Below, in pieces: positions 10,330-23,647 of a stretch of DNA of 64,000 nt. The stretch's first letter is position 1; each line of letters begins with the position of its first letter. The notes under the pieces were generated by a model. The model ran no database searches and was not told where the DNA came from. It saw nothing but the letters and a program-made list of their open reading frames with translations. The position numbers and the translations under genes are program-made. The DNA comes from Mesaphorura yosii (taxonomy: Eukaryota; Arthropoda; Collembola; Poduromorpha; Tullbergiidae): positions 49,208 through 113,207 of the forward strand of contig WIXG01000263.1 of NCBI GenBank assembly GCA_009869945.1, given 5' to 3'.

Positions 10330-11821
10330 GCCGCTAAATGTTGAAATGGCAGATGCAAATTGTCCTCCTACTGCCTTACGTTTTTTGCTGTTTCTGACAG
10401 AGCCAGTGATACCAAAAATACAGTGTGCAAAATTTTAAAGTGTAGGTCGCAATCAAAATTTTTAACTGAGTAAATTAAGGGTATGTTAACGTCTGTACTA
10501 ACCGTCGTCTTTAATCTTTAAACTAGCACTAATGATGTTGCAGTGTGCGGATTTAATAGTGTATGTAGCAACTGCCATTTTTAACTAAGAGTAAAGACAT
10601 GGAAACACGAAATTTTGAATGGGAAATCTTTTAAAAAAACCACTTTGCGCCAAAACTATCTCCTTCCTCAATATTGACCAGAGTCGCTTCGGGTTAGCCT
10701 TGTTGGATTCCCAGATACCGGGAGCTCAACAATCTTGGCTTACTTTCCTCGAAAATGGTGACAGAGAATTGCTACAGTTTTTGAAACATTTTTTATGAAT
10801 TTTTTGTGTTCGATCGCCTGCCACATCTCTCAGTGCAATGAACCTAATCTTCCTAACTGTCATAAGTGTAGCCGATGTAATTTTTTGCATTCGCCGACAA
10901 TCTCCGCCCTTAGATCTTTATTCTTGAGGTGACCTCAGAGGAAATTACACAGCCGAGTCAGATCAAGGCGTGGTGGCGCGGCTTGACCTTCAAATTCCAG
11001 TGCATTACATTTTTAACGTGTTACCCTGTATCATTTTAAATCTGTTCAGTAAATGACTTAATATTCCGGCATAAAATCGTACTAACTTTTCAACAATTTT
11101 GCATACTCCAATTGAACAAAATATGACCCGAAAAAGCAACTTAGCATACCGTTTTATTAACATATCGATAAATTATTTGTACATGAGGCAACTAATAATT
11201 CTGGTGATGGTTAAAATAGCGTCCCTTCACTTTGTATGAATGCGCATGCATTTGCGGGTGTCATTTTAGCATGTCCACAACGCGGCAGCTGTTTCGTTGT
11301 CAAAATCCAAACTCTTGCAGCAGGAAGATGTCGTCATGACTCAAGTTTGAATACATTCTTTGAACATTCATTTTTGTATTAGCATTGGCTTCACGAAGGG
11401 CAACAGCCTTGACACTGACCATTCACACATGAAAACAAGTTTGGCTATTTTCAGACTGCGTAACGGCAAACTCGCAGGACTCACTCCTTTTGAGCCCGTG
11501 AGCATGAAATTGTAGGGATGAATGAGCAGAGAACCCTTTTCCACCGTATTTCTTTGTATTTTTAACCACAAAATTGCTAGAGGATGCACTTAGAGGTCTT
11601 ACAGCCTGAACTCTCACAAATTGGACATTCAACGTTGCGACCTTGGTTCAGTGGAAGCAAGAAACCAGAAACAGTCTGAGTTCAAGGCCTGGAAGGCAAG
11701 GACTCTCCAGTTTCTTTAATTTCAACTCCTATTTTCCCATCCATCGTAAGTGGTACAGGATTACAAGATAGCTGAAATAATAGAAACCGACGTAATTTCA
11801 TGTTGAAGTTTATTTGTCCAG
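10330..11821. other. Intergenic with an imperfect direct repeat
   Basis: No supported gene. Two related blocks at about 10421-10484 and 10543-10602 share CAGTGTGC, GTGTA, GCAA and TTTTTAACT in the same order and spacing, with substitutions between them. Minus-strand frames at 11368-11632 lack ATG starts or recognisable content. Confidence 0.4.
10421..10602. repeat. Imperfect direct repeat, two ~62-base copies
   Basis: Copy one at about 10421-10484 and copy two at about 10543-10602 share the ordered blocks CAGTGTGC, AGTGTA, GCAA and TTTTTAACT. Roughly 60 bases lie between them. The copies have diverged. They could be a fragment of an old tandem array or of two related insertions. Confidence 0.45.
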
Positions 11822-14250
11822 ATGAGGAACCGTCGATCCGTTTTGAAGACTGGGCTCAGCTTTGTTAATCTCCGGCTAACCTTGGCCTTGGGCGCCCTTA
11901 CGCTTGCCGTCTGTGTGAAGGAAATTTTAACCCTACCGGTCGTAATTAAACGAACTAACGTGGGACAAGGAGCGCCTGCTTCTGCAACCTGGCAAGGAGC
12001 CGGGAACAGGTACGAGACAGACTCATAGCTTCAACACAAGATTAGCCGGAATGTTTAATTCCTTAATAACTTGGGCAAAAGCCAGAAGCTTCGTTTCATA
12101 TGCACTAAGATTACAAAAAGAAGTCTCTTTACTCCTTATTCTGCTCCAATTCATTCTTCATCTCAGCTTTGTGCTCTTGCACATGCATTGCACCTTACAC
12201 TTGAGAGGTTTCATCCAATGCAAATGAAAGATTCAAGAAAATCAATCCAGCGTGCGGATCCTCAGCGTCTTCGATTTTCTTCCGCGTCACTCTCTCTAGC
12301 ACTGTCCGAGTGTTTGATTTCATTTCACCTGAATTTCGTCTCCTGCAGCCACGCTTTGTCACTCGTTCTGCTTCTTCTCTGAGTATCGGGTGTCATATTC
12401 TACATTTAATCCGAGAATTTTGCTTTGAATAGATTTGACGCACTTCCAGTGCCACGCAGCGTGAGAGGAAGCTTGCAGCCCATTGAAGTGAACGGAACTA
12501 GACAAAATGATAAGCGTGATGGTGACGACATTGAGATGAGCCTGTTTAAAAGGCAGGATGACAGAGGAGCGAATGCAGGTTCTCTTCCATTTTCGTCTGC
12601 CCGGATTCCAGAGTCGAGGTAATTGAAACAGGCGCCAAAGAAATTTCGCTCAAATTAAGACTTATCTTTCATGCTACTGTCGCATGAAGTGAAAGTGAAA
12701 TCCTGCTATAACAAAGCATTAAGATGATCGGATGCTACCGCTAGAAGAGCTAAAAGTTCAACCTGATTGCTTTGAAATATTTTTGCTTCTTTCGATGTTC
12801 GCGTCTTTCTGAAAATTAAGCGAGCATGAAGCTTTTCCACAAAAGTCATTAAATTGAATAGAGGAATTAAAATTATATGCGGGGTTGGATTTCATGAATC
12901 TCATCTTCAAACTTTTGTCTTGTACCATTTTTCTTATTCTGAAAGTTTCGCTCCGTCTTTTAATTCTTGCAGTGCCTTTTTGAGACACTTTATGCTGCCC
13001 GTGCACAGGTAATTGTATGCAAAGTGAATCAGTCTCTTCCTTCACGATATAGGAAATTGGATTTTGATCCTTCACCACTGCAACCAAATGAGATTCACGC
13101 TAAACGCTATGACGAAGAGAACATTCCTTTGAATTCGGAGCTTGACTTGAGCAACGACTACGGACAAGATAACGACCGCAGCAGTGGTGACACTGACTAC
13201 ATTTATTTCGTCCGACAACACCAGAGACCCGCACAGAAGGAGCTCCCACGACCAACGCCAACACCAGCATCCGTCACTGTCCTTTTAGCGACCGAGGAAG
13301 AAGTTGAAGAGGAGAAAGTGACAAGCGAAACACAAATATCTGATTTATCTCAAGGCGACTTCAACTCATCAAAAGCCACTTTCTCCTCGCCTCCAACCTC
13401 TCCAGAAAGAGTCAATTTAATTCCAGACTCTACAGAAAGTCAAACAGCGGACCTGGCTCAAACAAAAGAAGTGACAGAGCCAGCACGCGACGATGCGAGT
13501 GAAGGAAGCCAGATTCCTTTCAACACTTCTGTGCTTCAACAGCAGGAGCAGGACGAGCGTGAAGTTAGCCAACTCGAACCTCCAACTGTATTGACAGCAA
13601 TTAATGAATCAAGCGACGGGGACCCGATCACCGGCCAGCCGAGTAAAAATGACCTTGCAGATTTGTTCAAGGAGGGAGAGAACAAACGTTCTCCATTGTT
13701 GACTTTGCTTAATTACAAAGAGTCCCGTTACGCATATCGTGGCGCTTCTACAATGGCAGGCATTCAACGGCCACAACAGAATCGTGTGACAATTTTGCAG
13801 CAGCAGTATCACTTAGCCAGAAACCAATCGAGCGTGAGTTGGCCTCAGGACGATGTAAATGTGAAAGGTGACAGAAGCGACATTGACGATGATTCAAAGA
13901 GCGCAGTCAGTTTTCATCAAATCACCAAAGAAGCCTGTACGAGGAAGCCTGTCGATTCAATAACAGTCACTGTCCTGCAGTTGGGATTTGTGCTTTTCTC
14001 AATGCTGACTCTTGCCGCGGCCGTCATTTCCAACCTGAACAATCGCACAACTCGTCGAACTAATGGACTCAGAGTGGCGAATGACATCTCCAGCTATCGG
14101 TATCCGGTCTTTGAACTGCCTGATCAGTTGAATCGTGACCACACATTGGCCTCAAGGTGGTCTTCTCCACTTCATAGCATCACCGCTGGACGTGGACGGA
14201 AGCCATTATTTCACTTTAGCGACGAAGCCTTCAGCGATGAAGGTGACTAG
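11822..14250 (+). CDS. Unrecognised 523-residue membrane or secreted protein
   Basis: Three exons, 11822-12009, 12433-12618 and 13053-14250, join with phase 2 junctions (gtacga and gtaatt donors). They encode 523 residues. An N-terminal hydrophobic segment (LRLTLALGALTLAVCV, about residues 17-35) could be a signal anchor. A second hydrophobic helix (VTVLQLGFVLFSMLTLAAAVI) lies near the C-terminus, followed by about 75 residues rich in Arg, Ser and aromatic residues. Between them lie about 350 residues of acidic, Ser/Thr/Gln-rich, probably disordered chain with a few dibasic sites. I recognise no domain. The ATG follows directly after a ccag, so a non-coding 5' exon is likely. A two-pass or hairpin membrane protein, or a processed secreted precursor, are both possible. 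Confidence 0.6.
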
Positions 14251-15400
14251 AAATTATGGCGATGTGACTTTTGACAAGTTCCTTGACAATTTCATAGATC
14301 CTGACAGAGATCTTTGAGCACCTTTTTAGCTGGTTTTCAGATGCCTTTACCCATGATCAGCGTATAAACGAATAAGTACTCTTAAGACTTCTTTGTCATA
14401 ATAAGTAATGACAGGTAATGACAAACTCAGCTCGCTAGCAGTAAATATGCTTTCACTGTAATGTCTCCTTTATAATTTGACATGTAAAAAGCAGATGTGT
14501 TTCCAATTCACTCTACGAACTATCGATGTAAAGTAATTACGCCGTGTGTGAAGAATAAACTAAGGGAAGGTTGTTTTTTACTGGTTTTACGTTTCACAGC
14601 ATTTGTTTAGATGTTTCGTAAATATCTGCAACTTCAAAGGAATGACTTTCATTTTGTTTCTTTCGCATTTGAATCGGTGGGAATGAAACCTTTTTCCAAG
14701 CTTGTAATTTGCATAATGAACATATTCGATTGTTGGAAGGTGATGACGGACGATTGAGTCCACGTGGCACCGGGATTTCCTTTCACGGAAGGTCGCATGT
14801 CTCTTTTTTTATTCAAATTGCAAACGAATCGATGGTAAAGCCTCTTTCCCCAATGATTGGTAAGGAGAAGAGCAGAGACCCACGCTAAGCGCATGGAATG
14901 AGCTTTCTGTTGCCTCCGTCTGCACGCATTCAGTCACTGCTTAATGCAATAGTCGGTTTCACTTACTCGGTGTGTGTTACCATCCACAAGTCGCGTAGAC
15001 GTCAGAAAGATAAAAGAAAAGTCAATCAGCCGCAAAATGTATTGAAATAAAGTTTCCTCAGCGTGTGCACTCCAACGTAGCGAAAAGTTCCTTCTTGCGT
15101 CTTCAAATGAACGCGTACTTTTAATAGCTGGAACTCTGCCGAAACAAAAGATTCTTCGTAAAATGAAATGCTGACGATTTTGTCCAGATTTGACTTGCTC
15201 GTTTCTTACACATATTAAATCCCAATATCACAGAAGCCAGCATTTCTTTGATGTGCATTAAGTTGTTTCAGAACTACCACTAAAGTTTGTACGTCTAGAA
15301 AAGCATTGTCAAAAATGGCATGCCCGTAAGTTTCAGAATTTGACTTAGACGAAAAGGAAGCAAAGGCTCAGGCCACAAGAGGCAGCTAGCAATTCAAGGC
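14251..15400. other. Intergenic, no supported gene
   Basis: This is probably the 3' UTR of the preceding gene followed by spacer. A minus-strand frame at 14894-14649 begins with ATG and is mildly hydrophobic but has no other support. Confidence 0.35.
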
Positions 15401-15824
15401 ATGCGGCGAAAGATAAAACAAGAAGCAGTCATGAGCCAGTCAGTCGTGATCACAGAAACCGTCCAAATGAAGCAACAGTGCAAATTCTGTGGAGCCGGAA
15501 CAGCAGCAGCGGCTACACTGAACGCAAGTAACGGAATGGAGGAGGCAGTCTCGCAGCACGAAAGAAAGAACTTGTACGTAGTTGATGAATGTGTTATTTC
15601 TATTCGGCCCTCACCGTGCCTGGTAAAAGGAGCAAAGAAAAGTGAAGTTGCAAAAGAAAATCAGACCCACGTTAGCATCCATATCAGAGTCATTACTCAT
15701 ATGCTTCTCTTCATTTCAGTTTTTGAACTCGTACTCTCCACTTCACCATGTCACCGACGCTCACATTCCTGCATCGTTCCAACCGAGACGGAACGCTTTG
15801 TTGGTGAAATGCCTTGATAATTGA
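15401..15824 (+). CDS. Possible small two-exon gene, unrecognised
   Basis: A frame starting with ATG at 15401 encodes about 57 residues, including a CKFCGAG motif and an Ala-rich stretch. It ends at a gtacgt donor at 15574. A tttcag acceptor at about 15719 opens either of two frames. One closes at 15817 with FELVLSTSPCHRR and keeps phase. The other, 15720-15824, reads more naturally (HVTDAHIPASFQPRRN) but would need another junction. I cannot choose between them or name a family. Confidence 0.3.
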
Positions 15825-18800
15825 GTCCGCAGAAATGGAACCGTGTTTCAGTGTCTCAGTCACACTTCAGCTCTCATCGCGCGAGTTGTGCTGAGTCGGT
15901 TCTTCAGGTGCTATGAAGAGTCCACCTCTTCAGTTTCAACCGCAACTATTTCTTAAACCGTTTCTCCTGATCTTTGGTGCTACATGGAAAGTTGAATGGA
16001 ACAATCAGTCAGTCGCTTAGTGAAACTCTGAGTAACGTGGTCCGCAAGCAAGGAAGGACTTTGAACGTAAATCTCGAGTGCAAGACGCCATAAATTTTAA
16101 GTACTTGCATGAAAACAAGTTTACCGGTGAATGTGTTTGTGCCATAAAATTTCTCAAATGAAACTACCGTCACGCTGCGAAGCATGGGACGCAAAATAAT
16201 CCGAGGTACGTCAAAGCACTCCACTTCAAGAGTCCGCACGTGTTCAATCCGCAGCGAGCAAGGCCGATGCATATATCAAAATTTTAGACTTGCATAAAAT
16301 CGAGATGTTCGCATTTGACCCGACTTTCAACTCATTTTACGGTCTTTTGTCCCACTTTTATTCGCTCGAGGGTTTTTACCGTGCAATTTCGAATTTATTG
16401 CTTTTTGCTGTTGTGAAAGTAGGCTTCACGTCCAAATCAAGCTCGCAGTTCATAAAAGTCGTACTGAAGTTTGTGTTAAGCCTCGAATAGCATTTAGTAG
16501 CTCCGAACTCAAAACCGAGTTTTAGAATCAGCTTTCTGCATAAATCAACTGGTGCATAGACGATGAGTGTTTAAGTGTCGGTAAAATCAACAGACTGCTT
16601 GGCCAAACATGTGAAGTAAGTTTCAGAGTCATAGTGGCAATAATGAACAGACCGAAACACTAATGAAGTGGTGGAAGCCAAAAAGTTAGCATCTCAAGTG
16701 TTTTGGTTGAGGTTGGGGTTGTTGAGTAAAAGTTTTCAACTTGCTGCGGCTGACTGAGAAACTCTTCCATTTTATAGCTTTAGAAAAATAAATAGAAAAT
16801 TTCGACATGAATGCTATGAGCAGCAAGGCGAATTTCAGTGCCAGTGCACTCAAACTCAATCGGTGTTCACGGCGAAACGGGTGTAGTAGTCGATCTGTCT
16901 GTGCAGAGCATTTAGCAAGCTCGACTAATCTACCCCTTTTAATTGCTGCTATCAAGTTAGGTAATCCCTATCCACGCATCCAGGCAGACGCATTTGACAG
17001 TGGGTTTTACGTGGTCGAGTAATTACATGGAAACTTACATAATTCCAGAACCGCTTATTAGTTGTTATTAAAATAAAATTATATGAATCGGATCAAGTTC
17101 TTCAAAGTTTGGAAAGAGACTCACTACGAGAGGAAATACCAAGACTCTCGGCACGTCGACAAAGAGCACAAAGTACTTTTCTATTCATACCACCCGAAAG
17201 CGTAAGCCTTTTGTCAGGGTGAATGGCGTTTCGTCCGTGGAACAGTCCCTTTGTGAAAATTCAACTAACTCTAATTAATAGCTTTCCACCATACATTGCC
17301 CTTTAGAAAACGTGGCAATTGGCCCGCACTGAAGTGGAGGTCATGAATATTTCCATTTACGCAGAAATGCGTTAAAATAACGAATGAACAATTCATTCAT
17401 TCTGCAGTCTGGCGCACTCAGCCATTGTGTCCATGTCGAAATTGTGCTAATTTAAATTAAATTGGGACTGAACTCATTTTCCAATCAGCCTATTGTTTCC
17501 GTCTTCAGTGGACAAAATAAGCGTCGATTCTGCAACATTTTCATGGGAAGTATTTTATTTTAACTCCTGGCTTTGAGTGTTTGAAGTTTTCTAGACTTGG
17601 TCGTGGCTGCTGACTGTGGCTTTTGATGTTGCAACGGCAGTAGGAGTACGAAACCCATATGGAAATATTTGATTTTCATTAGCGTTGACAAATGTTTTGT
17701 CTCAACCAACTCTCAAGCTCTTGTTCCACTTGTAATTAGACCTCCATGATTATATCTTTGTTGGTCTAATACAAGACACACTGAAGAATAATTGTAACTT
17801 GTGCGTTCCGCATACTTATTCAATAAAATCAGTATTATTCCTTTTCTCAAGTCCACACAAAAATCAGGCAACCAGCATGCAGTTTGCTTTGGCTCATAGT
17901 AATAGGAATTTCAATACGTCGAAAGTTGCGGGTGCGTTTCAATAGGAAAAATTGCCGAATCATTGGATTTTTTAGCGTGCAATTCACAGGATTAATGTCA
18001 CCAGCTCAGAAGAAGACATTGTCTTATTGCAGAACACGCAATCTGCAAATCTGCGGAGGACGTGTCTTGAGCAACCCTTCAGCCCTGTCGTCACGTTGAC
18101 TTGAATCTGACCATGACAGAAGGCAAATGGATGGCAAATATGTTCTCCTGAGTCTGTGGAAAAGTATCCCACCGCATTCAGTACTCAAGCTCGGTTTCTC
18201 GGAAAGAAAGCTTAAGCGCCATTACAAGCGACTTAACAAAACTCTGATTGATCTTACCAGAGCGGACAAATATGTATTTCGGCGCTCTTTGTGGAATCAG
18301 CTGCCAGAGAACACTAGAAGACATCCAGGTATTATTTGCGAATGCCTATTTGAAGAAATAATGAAGAATACAAGTACAAGTGTACTACACACGTGGTACA
18401 CTTGCAAAGACAATGCTTAGCTAGCTCAACTCTAAGAGAAAGGAGTTTATTAAAGAAATAATATAAAAATGCCATCCTTTTCTTGCTATGACCATGAAAA
18501 TGGCGATCAATTATATGGAATAGGCAGTAAGGCAAGAGACAGGTGAAGAAAGACAAGGTGAAGAGTAAAATTGCAGGCAAAGGCAGTAATGAAGTAATTG
18601 GTGGGCTAGCCAATGACTGTACAACTTCTTGCCCCTGTAATTATCAGAAATACTAGGAAAAATTGCAAGAATATGGCAAAATGATGCCGCGTCAATAGAC
18701 TCTTTGAACCTGTTAAAATGATATTCATGCTAAACCTATAATGTAATTTCTGGTGCCCTGGTCGCATTGCCGATTCCCAAGTTAGTGACGTCATATGTTC

Positions 18801-21800
18801 GACACTCTTTTCGGGGTCACCAAGCATCTTCGTGCATGCATCGTGAGCAGTAAAGCCACTTGCGTCAGGCTCAAGTTGTATCTGCTAGGATTTATTTATA
18901 AACATCCAAGTGCCATTGCACTTCGACTCCGTAATAGTGATAGTGATTTTGTGAAATAGTTTCCACTGACTTAGGAGTATTGAAAGACATGGTTCAACTG
19001 AGCTAGTGAGAGTATGAGATATGGTTGATTGCACAATTGCTAGGGTCAGTCACCCATCCAACGCGCCAGTTTATTCATGTCGCAATTGATGTCTCGGATG
19101 CACTCATGCGAAATTGCTGAAACTGGACAATAGGACTTGCGATGACGGTGAAAGTTAAATTGCAAGACATGTAGCTGTCGGTTCCAGTTTGGTCCGCATA
19201 TATTCACAAGCGGGTAGAGCTTCGATGGAAAATACAGCTTGGATCAATCTGCCATGATCATAATCGGTAGATAGTAACTATAACAGATGTCTCATCAAAT
19301 TGACCATCGTATAAATAAATTAAATCCATCGTGAATTCTGATCGTATGCCGTCATCCTAAGCTAGCCTGCCTCAGCCTGTAAGCATTTCAGTTTCGAGCG
19401 CAACACTGTAGAGGATAGGTCAGTAAATTTCAGTCTATGGCGAGGTAATTGAAGCTTAAATACAGCACTGCACGACGTGATGGACAAGGGCGCAAAAATT
19501 TGCTGAGCCGGCTGAGTGCCCTGGAAGTGGCATTGAGTAGGAGAGTATATCAGTTTGAGAGCCACTGGAGTGGCACGTTGCTGAAACACGGCCTTGGACA
19601 CTCGTTTTACCCGTCTGCTACTGGAAAATATTCAATAATTCTATCCAACTGTGAATTATTGTCTTATCATCGTCGAATCCCACATGGTGCAAGTATAAAT
19701 AGTATTGAATGTTTGAGCTCCATATTCACAAGGACGACAAACAATATTTACTCAAGGGACACCGACGTAATTTTGCCGCGCACATTATGGACACAACCAT
19801 CTTATTTTCAATCCAAACAAACCGAAACGGCGTTTATTAGCTCCTGACTACTCATAGAGACAATTGGACCCGAATTAGAGCAGCGTTTAAAAATCGATTC
19901 AGAAATTGCCTTTAATTTTTACGCAGGGTTATTTGTGGCAGACAGCTATATCAAATAGCACTTATAATTTTCATCACCTGCACTCATTTCGAAGAAACTT
20001 AGAGTAGCCCGTCTGTGTTTACCCAGGCACAGTCGACTCTGCTACAAGAAGGAAGCTCCATGTGTGACTGAAATTCCTGTCAGCGGTTTCAGGTTGATGA
20101 CAGATTCCTGCTATAGCCGGCTAAATTCTCTAACACGTTCGATGGTGAAATTGTTTACACAAACTCCACTTATTAAAGTTTGTATTTGCTTTCCGTATTC
20201 CCGCATTTTGCCTTGTTGCAATTAATGCGGGGTATTTAATGCAAAAGGTCAATGTCATTTCGCAATTCACACAAACAATGAAGAGAGGAAGTTAATTGGA
20301 AGGATTTTCCGATGCATGTACACGTATTTTCTCATAATTAATCTTCCATGAGTCTGGCTCGGCTTGGTCCTGAAAATTGGCTTAGTAGAGTAGTTAGTCA
20401 CCCGTCCCGAGTTTATTTCCTCATCAGAAAATATTACGAAAGGGCTGAGTATAATTATTATTCCTTTTATTCAAAATGAACGGCAAACGCATTGTACTAT
20501 CCGGTCTCATGCACGTGGCAGTCGTGGCGCCATAAAAGTCGGTAGGAATGAAAGTTTATTGTCAACCTTGGACCTTGCAGATACGAGCGTTATGCTTCCC
20601 TCTTGGTTATGCTAAGCAGTTTTTTTACGACAATTTGAGTTAATAATAATAATAATATACTCGAATTTCGCCAGCTCGGATATTTTCAATAATTTCACAT
20701 TCCTCACCCAACACTCCGATAATGCAATGATTCGCAGGTCAAGAAAGCAGGAATAGGAATAATTAATAAAACTCTCTACTCACTAACTCCATTCCGTTCC
20801 GCGAATGATGAAATGATTTCCGTTACCATTCATTCTTCTTTAAGGTTTCTTTGCTAGATCATTCCAGATAAAGTGGAAAGGAATCTAGAGCTTTCTGCTC
20901 GCTGTCGTAAAACTTACATGACCCGTGAATTCGATCCTCTCCAGAGCTCCCGGCCTCGGTCACGGATCTAGTGTCTTTTTTAATCGATAGCGTCGGTGAG
21001 TAATTTCGCTCGACTGAGCTCCTTAGTCGGAATAAATTTGACCTGACCTTTCAATAAATCCACCCCGAATTATGGAATTGTGTCAGCAGTTCTTTGGAAC
21101 TGGAATTATTGCGGAATCCGAGCACTTCTCATACAAAATCGATTCCTGCTTTTCTCATATTACCAATTATGATAGTCTTGTATAATTTCATGCAATGTTC
21201 CCAGGCGTCCCGTGCCTTTACTTACCGGCAAGTGCTCAGGTGCACGGCTGTCCCGTCACTGTCAGGTCACACGACACGAAAGTATTCATAGAAGCAATTG
21301 ATTGTTTCAATCTAGTCAAATGAGAAGGGCACGACTTCATTACGTCATATCTTCGAGGATTTTACAGTGCATTGCAGCTTAATCTGACAGATTTCAGCTC
21401 ACAAAACACATCCTGTCATGGCTTCTGTCTCGTAGGACTTGGGCTCCATTTCTTGTTCGTTCATCTAGAGACTCGTCTTACTGGCGACTTCGCATGCGCG
21501 TTTCGAAATTAACTAATTTCATCCCACGGCTCGGCTGCGACGAAAAGTGTGTTCGTTTCCGATTATCGTATAATCGGTGCGGAAACCTGCATTTGAGTAA
21601 AAGAGCCAGGCGGATTAAGTTTTTCATCATAAAACGGCTTTATGAATACGGATAGGTGAGCCAGTGTTTTATAATAACTTTGGATTTTGGGTCAAATGTT
21701 GTTCCCAGCCTCTCCTGTGTCCGCAGTGCACACAAATAATATGGTTCTAGGGTAGGATCACATTTCTGCTAATCCCATAGCGAATTTTAAATTCTACCCA

Positions 21801-23647
21801 CATAATACTCTAGCATTATCCTTTCGGCGCCTTGCCGTATGCAGTTTCGTGGCATGGACGCAATGAACTTGATCGTCAATTTAGGAATGAATGGAATTTC
21901 ATTCGACCCTCGTGTCGACATTCTAAATAATTCAGAATACCTTGCGGCAAACTGACTTGCGTGGCCTGTGAGGTTTCTGCATGCTGCTCCTTGTCTTGTT
22001 TTTAACTTATGACAGTCAGTCTAAAACTCTAAACGCGTGGAAGACATACTGGACGTGTAATCGCGAAGGGATTATTCCGGCAATTAAGATTCATCGTTGT
22101 GTCTGGGCAAAGTTACACGGAACCAGCTTACTGACACGAAGGACTGCAGAGATTCTTAACGACCAGAATGAAATGGCTAAAGTTTCCAACTGAAGCGTTC
22201 CTCAGACGAAATGGTAGAAATAATTAAGGACTATTGATTAGACTGAACCAGGGGTACAAAATACATTCCACGATCTTAATTTAAATGTCACGAAGCATTT
22301 CATTAGACTAAAATACATTTATAGGCGATCACTGGTCGATGAAGAAATGAAGATGTTTGGACTGACATAATATTCGCTCGCTCACGCAATGCTTGGCAGT
22401 TAAATGGCAGCTCGCAAATGGTTAACGTGATGATACGAACTGCAGGGTAAGGCAGGCTCGAGTCAGACCACCGTCTTATGACACGCAAAAGCAGGAATTG
22501 TCTTGAATAAGTAATCGAATATTCCACGCTCGTGGTGACTAACTGATGAATAATTCAGACAGCTCTGCGATGAACGCTGGCACATGGCACATGCTCAAAC
22601 CTCGATTGTTAACTTATTCATCGCAGTTATGCAAGGCCAACACAAAGTCGTTCAGCATAACGTAATTCCAAACTAAGACCAGGATTAAGTAATACAACGG
22701 GGCAATGTCGACAGTTCCGCAAGGAGAAAGTTTAAATTCTTATGTTAGTTCCGATTATGCCTTTCCTCCATTGCATTGTCTCAAATGTCAAGTGAGTTCT
22801 CGACATCGCCACCGTATTCCGGATTGGATCTTTCCACAAATACAATAAAAACTAAATTGTAATTTTCAGGAAATCTATTACAATTTTCCCAGCCATTATC
22901 GTTATTAAGACTATAATATTCGAGAGAGTGAGTTGAGTTTGAGAGAAAGCGGTTTTATGAGATTTCTTCCGCATAGAATACGAATTGGGTTCGCGGAAGC
23001 AGTCTCCCGAACATGTTATAACAGCTGTCCCGTACACTTGCTATTTCTCTGGAAACTCCTACGATAGACAGAAACTGCTGATAAAATGAATCTCGGACGA
23101 ATTCTCCTCGGTGCATTTATAGCAGAATAGAGAACACTTGTTGAATAGCATTAAGATCTTGCCGTAACAGCAGTCAGAGTTTTTATTCCATGTCTCGCAT
23201 TACGTCGCTGCTCGGATGCTGCCATTGCTCAGTATTAAGCGCGCACTTTTTCTTGTATTTGCTAATGCTTCGCTGTTCTCCATTTTCATCTAAGGAAATC
23301 TAAGGAGCAAGGTATTCAATTTTATAAATTGCAAAGGTAGAAAATTGTATTTTATTTTATTTCCACTGCCTATCACGAACACGGGCTCAAGCAGCACCAG
23401 CAAGACTGCTGAGCGTTGAAACACTTTCCAGCCTGGCTGAATCGAGTGTTGATGATAAATTCATGAATGCATGTTCGCTGTGCGAACATACAACTTGTAG
23501 AGCAGACGAGCAGCGGCACAGGAAATGAACATGTCCTGCTTCACTTTCTCCTGCTCCACTGCAAGTGCAATTTCGAAGCAGAATCGAAGTAGTTTTCTTA
23601 GGCGGCTGTCGGCAGTGTGAGAATGAGGGCAGGTTTCACGGTTGTCG
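15825..23647. other. Long gene-poor stretch
   Basis: About 7.8 kb without a gene I can support. Open frames at 16290-16490, 18127-18420, 19449-19847 and 21981-22193 lack family resemblance, signal peptides and convincing splice borders. The 18127-18420 frame is the most protein-like and is listed separately. A short AAT microsatellite lies near 20642-20656. The region may hold regulatory DNA, introns of an unseen gene or non-coding RNA; nothing in the sequence decides. Confidence 0.4.
18127..18420 (+). CDS. Doubtful single-exon small gene
   Basis: The 97-residue frame starts with ATG and is unusually basic and regular: a KLKRHYKRLNKTLIDL helix and then FRRSLWNQLPENTRRHP. A gtatta donor could end it at about 18330. 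Near its 3' end, 18377-18385 and 18396-18404 form a perfect 9-base inverted repeat (CAAGTGTAC). I recognise no family. It stands alone in gene-poor DNA and may be a remnant or chance. Confidence 0.25.
   Translation: MDGKYVLLSLWKSIPPHSVLKLGFSERKLKRHYKRLNKTLIDLTRADKYVFRRSLWNQLPENTRRHPGIICECLFEEIMKNTSTSVLHTWYTCKDNA

Noticed and set aside
11368..11632. Minus-strand frames that could be read as a neuropeptide precursor
   Set aside because: No ATG, no signal peptide and only isolated basic pairs.
19449..19847. 132-codon plus-strand frame
   Set aside because: Composition looks random, with no ATG-proximal signal, domain or splice partner.
20642..20660. AAT repeat as a possible satellite
   Set aside because: Only about five units; an ordinary microsatellite in AT-rich DNA.
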